NCBI GenBank assembly: GCA_965653335.1
Contig: CBFGZU010000074.1
Coordinates: 1-9,731, forward strand
DNA length: 9,731 nt
Source: Pseudolysinimonas_A sp965653335
GTDB taxonomy: Bacteria > Actinomycetota > Actinomycetes > Actinomycetales > Microbacteriaceae
Direction: 5' to 3'
The translations under genes and the position numbers were made by a program. Under the pieces are notes generated by a model, which searched no databases, was not told the origin of the DNA, and saw only the letters and a program-made list of their open reading frames with translations. This document shows, in pieces, positions 5,396 to 9,731 of this stretch. How positions within the stretch are numbered: position 1 is the first letter of the stretch; the number at the start of each line of letters is the position of its first letter.

Positions 5396-6511
5396 ATGAG
5401 GGTTGGCGTTCCGGCAGAAGTCAAGAACAACGAGTTTCGCGTCGCCTTGACTCCGTCGGGTGTGCACGAACTCGCCGCCAACGGGCACGAGGTGATCATC
5501 CAGCAGGGGGCCGGCATCGGCTCGTCGATCAGCGACGACGACTACCGCGCGGCCGGTGCGTCGATCGCCGCGGAAGCCGAGGAGATCTGGCAGACCGCCG
5601 ATCTGCTGCTCAAGGTGAAGGAACCGATCGAGCCGGAGTACCGGCACTTCCGCGAGGGCCTCGTGCTTTTCACCTACCTGCACCTCGCCGCGGAAGCCGC
5701 CCTCACGACCGCGCTCGTCGAGTCGGGCGTCACCGCGATCGCCTACGAAACGGTGCAGCTTCCCAACCGTTCGCTGCCGCTGCTCGCGCCCATGAGCGAA
5801 GTCGCCGGCCGGCTCGCGCCGATCGTCGGCGCCAACGCGATGCTGCGACCGCACGGCGGACCCGGGTTGCTCGTCCCCGGCGTCGCGGGCACGCACCCCG
5901 CGAACGTCGTCGTGATCGGCGCGGGCGTTGCCGGAACGAACGCTGTCGCGCTCAGTGTCGGACTCGGGGCCCAGGTCACGGTGCTCGACACCAACATCCA
6001 ACGACTGCGCGAGCTGGACGACGACTACGCCGGCCGCATCGTGACGATCGCATCCAACGCGTTCGAACTCGAGCGTGCCCTCCTGAGCGCCGACCTCGTG
6101 ATCGGAGCCGTGCTCGTGCCGGGAGCCAAGGCGCCGAAGCTCGTGAGCAACGACCTCGTGAGCCGCATGAGGCCGGGCAGCGTTCTCGTCGACATCGCCG
6201 TCGACCAGGGTGGATGCTTCGAAGACAGCCGCCCGACGACGCACGCCGACCCGACTTATCCCGTGCACGGGTCGATCTTCTACTGCGTCGCCAACATGCC
6301 GGGCGCCGTCGCTCACACCTCGACCTACGCGCTCACCAACGCCACGCTCCCCTACGTGCGGGCGATCGCGAACTCGGGGTGGCGAAACGCGCTACGGTCC
6401 GACGCGGCACTCGCTCTGGGCCTCAACGTGCACGCCGGCCACGTCGTCAACGAGCCCGTCGCGACCGCGCACGGTCTCGCCGCCACCGCGCTGGAGTCAG
6501 TGCTCGCATAG
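5396..6511 (+). CDS. ald: Alanine dehydrogenase
   Basis: A 371-residue cytoplasmic enzyme, exactly the usual family length, which catalyses reversible NAD-dependent oxidative deamination of L-alanine to pyruvate and ammonia. Known active-site residues are in place: Arg15 in 'NEFRVALTP', Lys75 in 'LLKVKEP', His96 in 'FTYLHLA' and Asp270 in 'VLVDIAVDQGG'. The NAD-binding Rossmann turn GAGVAG is at 175-180, and family blocks 'APMSEVAGRLA' (131-141) and 'YCVANMPGAVAHTSTYALTN' (296-315) are intact. ATG at 5396 is chosen because MRVGVPAE is the standard N-terminus; an in-frame GTG at 5360 would add an atypical leader. There is no ribosome site, and a -10-like box 7 bases upstream suggests leaderless translation. 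It is divergent from potD, and its last 15 bases overlap the end of the FtsK-like gene on the other strand. It probably serves alanine catabolism or redox balance. Confidence 0.97.
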   Translation: MRVGVPAEVKNNEFRVALTPSGVHELAANGHEVIIQQGAGIGSSISDDDYRAAGASIAAEAEEIWQTADLLLKVKEPIEPEYRHFREGLVLFTYLHLAAEAALTTALVESGVTAIAYETVQLPNRSLPLLAPMSEVAGRLAPIVGANAMLRPHGGPGLLVPGVAGTHPANVVVIGAGVAGTNAVALSVGLGAQVTVLDTNIQRLRELDDDYAGRIVTIASNAFELERALLSADLVIGAVLVPGAKAPKLVSNDLVSRMRPGSVLVDIAVDQGGCFEDSRPTTHADPTYPVHGSIFYCVANMPGAVAHTSTYALTNATLPYVRAIANSGWRNALRSDAALALGLNVHAGHVVNEPVATAHGLAATALESVLA

Positions 6512-9280
6512 GTCGGATCGGCGCTCGGCGGCGAGGATCGCCCGGCGCACCCGGCCGTTCTCGACGAGCCAGACCTCGCCGGGGCCCAGCAGCGGCGGCA
6601 CCTGACGGGTGCGGGCGATCGCGCGGAGGTCGGCGACACCGCATCCGTGGATCACCATCGCGAGGTCGCGCCGTGCCCGCGCGAGCATCGCCCAGTCGGC
6701 CTGCCAGGCGTCCGGATCCCCGAGCAGCACCGTGCGACCGGAGTCGATGACCGGCGACCCCGAGTCCGCCTCGCCCAGCACGCGCACCCGCACGTGAGCC
6801 GGATCCCACTGGCCGGCGAGTTCCCGCGGGCGTGACGCGACGACGGCCAGCTCGCCGCGCTCGGGAACGTCGACGACGACCGGCGGCGCGACCTCGACGG
6901 CGACACGCGCGGGGGCGTCTGGCAGCGCGACCTGCACGGCCGCGCCGTCCCAGATCCCGGCACCGGGGTGCGCCCGCGCATCGTAGGTCTCGCTCTCACC
7001 TCCCGCGAGCACGTGATCCTCACGACTGCCGAGCCGCAAGAGCAGTCGCGCTCCGAATAGCGGAGCGAGACCGTACACGGGACCAGCGAGCCGGCGTGCG
7101 GCGGCGACGACCCGGATGCCACGGGCCGGCCCGTCCCGCAGCAGACGAGCCAGCAGGTCCGCGAGTTCGGCCGCATGGTCGGCGGGGCAACGCGCGAGCA
7201 GGACGTCGAGGTCATCGATGAGGAGCACCCCGCAGCCGTCGAGCGCCGCGGGGTGATCGAGCGCCGCCCACAGCCCCACGGGGTCTGCGGGAGCCCAGCG
7301 CGCGGCATCCGCTCCCGTCGCGATCGCATCGAGCGCGGTCGACCTGCCCGCCCCCGGCCCGCCGAGCACGAGCACGTGACCGTGATGGGGCAGGATCGCC
7401 GCGACCGGCTGCCGCTGTTCGGCAGGAAGGTCGCGCAGCCCGAACGCGATACCGTCCGAGGCCGGGAGCGAGCCGTGCGGGATGACGGCGGGCAGCGGGT
7501 CGCACCACGGCCGGGGCGCTGGTCCGGCCGGTGCCGCGCGCGCGACCCGGTCGATGTCGGAGGGTGCGGCGAGGGCCACCTGCACGATGCGGCGGCGACC
7601 GGTGCCGTCGACGATGACGGCGCGCCCGCGCGGATGCGGAGGCAGCCGAGCGGCGGCGTCGTCGCCGATCAGGCCCAGGCTGTCGGCACGATCCGCGACT
7701 CGCAGCGCAATCCGCATCCCGACATTCGCGAGAACCGCGTCGCGCACGACCCCGGACGGCCGTTGCGTGCACAACACGAGGTGCACACCGAGCGAGCGAC
7801 CGCGCGCCGCGAGATCGGCGAAGAGTGCGTGCAGGTCCGGGCTCTCGGCGACGAGTGCCGCGAACTCGTCGACGATCACGACGAGGCGCGGCAGTTCGCC
7901 GACGGGAAGATCGTCGACGGCCCGGGCACCGGCCGCGGCGAGAGCGCGTTCGCGACGGCGCACCTCGGCGCGGAGCGATTCGATCGCCCGGCGAGCCAAC
8001 GGCGCGTCGAGATCGCTCAGCGTGCCCACGACGTGGGGAAGGGCCGCGAGCGGCGAGAAGGCCGCTCCGCCCTTGAAATCGACGAGGATGAACGACACCT
8101 CGCTCGGCGCACGACCGGCCGCCATACCGAGCACCCAGGAGACGAGGAGCTCGCTCTTGCCCGCGCCCGTCGTGCCGGCGACCACGGCGTGCGGTCCGTC
8201 GGCGACGAGATCGATCACGACGATTCCGTCGACTGCGACGCCCAGCGGCGCGCTCAGGCCCGGCCGAACGCCCGGGATCGCTAGGAGCTCGCCGAGCTCG
8301 GCCCGGGCGGGAAGTTCCGCGCCCGACGGCCGGAGACCCGCCGCGCGGGCGGCATCGGCGAGGCGCGTTGCGGCCTGCCGGGCGGCGGCCCGGGTCATGG
8401 CATCCGCCTCTCGCGCGTCGACAGGGATGAGCCCGGGAGGGCATCCGGGCCCCCAGCAGATGATCGTCTCGCGTTCGCCGGTCACGAACCGGTAGCGCCC
8501 TGGCGGCCCCTCGCCGGTCTCGTGGGGCAGCCTTCTCGCCCACTCCTCCCCCGGCGGGACTTCGCAACGCGTCGTCGCGGGCGACCACCGCGCAGCGACG
8601 CGCAGGGCGAGGGCGCGCGCGACGGCCGTGCGGCGCACCGCGGACCCGGTGATCTCGAGACCGGCGTCGACGACGCTGAGCACCGGGGCGCGGGAAATGC
8701 TCGCCGCGTCGGCGCGCAGCCGCTCGAGCTCGGGCGGGTCGTCCGCGAAGCCGGCACGGCCGACCTCGATACCGCTCGGGGCATCCCCCCGGCCGACAGC
8801 GACGACGAGCGCGGTGTCGGATGTCGTCCAGGCCGGGTCGAGAGCGACGAAAGCGGCGCGGCGACGGCACTCGGCCTCGCGCGCGACCGCGATACGCGCG
8901 GCAGCGTCGGCCAGGCCCGCGGCGAATCGCGCCGCCGCCGCGCGTGCCGCCCGACGACGCTGCCGACGCCCGTCGGCGAGTGTCGCGAGCGCGATGACGG
9001 GGCCGAACAACGCCATGAGCAACATGAACGGGGATCCCGTCACGACGAACAGCACGCTCGCAACCACGAGCGGCGCGACCGCGGCGACGAACGGGAACCC
9101 CGGCGGAGGTGGTGCCGATTCGGCCATGGGCCCGGCGATACGGACGATGGGAGGCTCGAGCATCCACCCAGACTGCGCCCCGGCGGCACCCCGCGGCACG
9201 AACGGCACCGCCCTGGGGATCGCCGGGCGACGGGAGACCCGGGGAGGACGATCGCTAACTGATGACGAAGAACTGCTCAC
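6497..9280 (-). CDS. FtsK/SpoIIIE-domain membrane ATPase, EssC/EccC-like (type VII-type), with degenerate second P-loop
   Basis: 927 residues from GTG 9280. Two adjacent hydrophobic segments (about 62-80 and 83-102) anchor it in the membrane, followed by a basic Arg/Ala-rich helix (104-143). The first FtsK/SpoIIIE domain is complete: Walker A GTTGAGKS at 369-376, the family block 'LVDFKGGAAF' at 399-408, Walker B with D471/E472 in 'VVIVDEFAAL', and 'CTQRPSGVV' at 504-512. A second nucleotide-fold domain begins near 635 but is degenerate: GGPGAGRST puts Arg646 where the Walker A lysine belongs, and the Walker B tail is 'LLIDDLD' (689-690). Classical EccC proteins have three ATPase domains and about 1,300 residues, so this is a short relative. 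The likely role is powering protein export or assembly at the envelope, by family inference. It lies directly downstream of the FHA gene with a 26-bp overlap if GTG 9280 is used; GTG 9208 and ATG 9163 are alternatives. Confidence 0.87.
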   Translation of the reverse strand: MSSSSSSVSDRPPRVSRRPAIPRAVPFVPRGAAGAQSGWMLEPPIVRIAGPMAESAPPPPGFPFVAAVAPLVVASVLFVVTGSPFMLLMALFGPVIALATLADGRRQRRRAARAAAARFAAGLADAAARIAVAREAECRRRAAFVALDPAWTTSDTALVVAVGRGDAPSGIEVGRAGFADDPPELERLRADAASISRAPVLSVVDAGLEITGSAVRRTAVARALALRVAARWSPATTRCEVPPGEEWARRLPHETGEGPPGRYRFVTGERETIICWGPGCPPGLIPVDAREADAMTRAAARQAATRLADAARAAGLRPSGAELPARAELGELLAIPGVRPGLSAPLGVAVDGIVVIDLVADGPHAVVAGTTGAGKSELLVSWVLGMAAGRAPSEVSFILVDFKGGAAFSPLAALPHVVGTLSDLDAPLARRAIESLRAEVRRRERALAAAGARAVDDLPVGELPRLVVIVDEFAALVAESPDLHALFADLAARGRSLGVHLVLCTQRPSGVVRDAVLANVGMRIALRVADRADSLGLIGDDAAARLPPHPRGRAVIVDGTGRRRIVQVALAAPSDIDRVARAAPAGPAPRPWCDPLPAVIPHGSLPASDGIAFGLRDLPAEQRQPVAAILPHHGHVLVLGGPGAGRSTALDAIATGADAARWAPADPVGLWAALDHPAALDGCGVLLIDDLDVLLARCPADHAAELADLLARLLRDGPARGIRVVAAARRLAGPVYGLAPLFGARLLLRLGSREDHVLAGGESETYDARAHPGAGIWDGAAVQVALPDAPARVAVEVAPPVVVDVPERGELAVVASRPRELAGQWDPAHVRVRVLGEADSGSPVIDSGRTVLLGDPDAWQADWAMLARARRDLAMVIHGCGVADLRAIARTRQVPPLLGPGEVWLVENGRVRRAILAAERRSDLCEH

Positions 9281-9731
9281 CGATGTCGACGCGCGTCCCC
9301 CGGGCGACGAAATACCGCCGGCCGGGCTCGCAGCGCTTCGGTTCCGCGTCGGGCTGCCGCACGATCGAGCCGTTCGTCGAGAACCGGTCGCTCACCCAGA
9401 AGCGTCCGCCCTCCTGCCCGAACTCGAGGTGTGTCTTCGACACCGACTTCCCGGCATCGAAGACGGTGACCAGGTGGTCGACGAACTCCCCCGGCTGCGA
9501 GGCGGGGTTGCGCCCGACGAGACCGGCACCCGAGACCGTCACGCTCTCCCCGGTGCTGAACTGCAGCACGAACCGCTCCTCGGCTCGGGGGCCGGCGACC
9601 GCGCGCGTCGCTTCGAGATCGACGGGCGCCGAACGCGGCATCTGACCCCACGGAAAAGGATCGGGCGCCGTGCGCACGAACTTCGGCGTCGCGACGGGTT
9701 CGGAGAGCGGGATGGGTTCGGGTTCGGGTTC
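9255..9731 (-). CDS. FHA-domain protein (5' end outside the window)
   Basis: The C-terminal 158 residues are visible and the frame stays open to the window edge. The visible part starts with a Pro/Glu-rich linker (EPEPEPIPLSEP), followed by a forkhead-associated domain over the last ~100 residues. The FHA hallmarks are present: 'GLVGRNP' (the Gly-Arg of the first loop), 'SVSKTHLEF' (the Ser-x-x-His block) and 'DRFSTNGSIV' (the phosphothreonine-side Asn-Gly). FHA domains bind phosphothreonine peptides, so partnering with a Ser/Thr kinase is expected. A GTG at 9677 is an internal valine rather than a convincing start, because coding continues upstream. In related actinobacteria such FHA domains often follow a membrane domain such as RDD; whether that holds here lies outside the window. 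The stop overlaps the start of the FtsK-like gene, suggesting coupled translation and joint function. Confidence 0.88.
   Translation of the reverse strand, partial: EPEPEPIPLSEPVATPKFVRTAPDPFPWGQMPRSAPVDLEATRAVAGPRAEERFVLQFSTGESVTVSGAGLVGRNPASQPGEFVDHLVTVFDAGKSVSKTHLEFGQEGGRFWVSDRFSTNGSIVRQPDAEPKRCEPGRRYFVARGTRVDIGEQFFVIS
9714..9731. repeat. GGGTTC hexamer, three tandem copies at the window edge
   Basis: Three perfect GGGTTC units run to the last base and may continue beyond. On the minus strand they encode Pro-Glu dipeptides in the linker upstream of the FHA domain, so this is a coding microsatellite that can change linker length in two-residue steps. Confidence 0.8.

Noticed and set aside
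5246..6316. Upstream extension of the potD reading frame across the intergenic region and antisense to ald
   Set aside because: The signal sequence and strong Shine-Dalgarno fix the start at 5245, and the extension lies antisense to a complete alanine dehydrogenase.
7175..8284. Plus-strand open frame antisense to the FtsK-like gene
   Set aside because: No motif, biased Arg/Asp/Glu composition; the minus strand carries Walker A, Walker B and the FtsK block in this stretch.
9714..9731. GGGTTC repeat as a telomere-like or CRISPR-type repeat
   Set aside because: Only three hexamers, no spacers, and they are explained by Pro-Glu codons in the FHA protein linker.

Overview
The window is GC-rich and densely packed, with GTG starts, few long intergenic gaps and strong G/C at third codon positions. 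Together with the gene families present, this suggests a high-GC actinobacterium, probably Micrococcales and perhaps Microbacteriaceae. The taxonomic placement is an inference from style and gene content, not from a marker gene.

Layout. (1) Positions 1-68 hold the last 21 codons of a plus-strand gene, perhaps an aminotransferase. (2) From 5245 down to 76, on the minus strand, runs a polyamine-type ABC importer operon in the order potD (lipoprotein binding protein), potA (ATPase), potB and potC (permeases). A zinc-free MDR-family oxidoreductase follows 53 bp after potC. The Pot genes overlap or abut, and most have good Shine-Dalgarno sequences. The exception is potA, which has no ATG, GTG or TTG upstream of its Walker A motif; the best start is an ACG just after the potD stop. 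(3) A 150-bp divergent intergenic region (5246-5395) separates potD from ald. It holds two 13-bp dyads and a probable leaderless ald promoter. (4) Positions 5396-6511, plus strand, encode a complete alanine dehydrogenase. (5) From 9731 down to 6497, minus strand, lie an FHA-domain protein (5' end outside the window) and a membrane-anchored FtsK/SpoIIIE (EssC/EccC-like) ATPase. The ATPase has one intact P-loop and a second, degenerate one.

How the genes work together. PotD captures a cationic polyamine-like solute outside the membrane, PotB and PotC form the channel, and PotA drives import. Alanine dehydrogenase interconverts alanine and pyruvate plus ammonia. With the possible aminotransferase fragment, this hints at a nitrogen/amine-use neighbourhood, but the link is only by position. 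The FHA and FtsK-like pair forms a separate unit resembling type VII-like or cell-envelope secretion loci of actinobacteria; no WXG100 substrate is visible here.

Both convergent junctions are extremely tight: 7 bp between the first gene and the oxidoreductase, and a 15-bp overlap between ald and the FtsK-like gene. I see no RNA genes, insertion sequences, CRISPR arrays or clear intrinsic terminators. I did not find a convincing novel system. The most notable points are the potA start problem and the unusual architecture of the FtsK-like ATPase.
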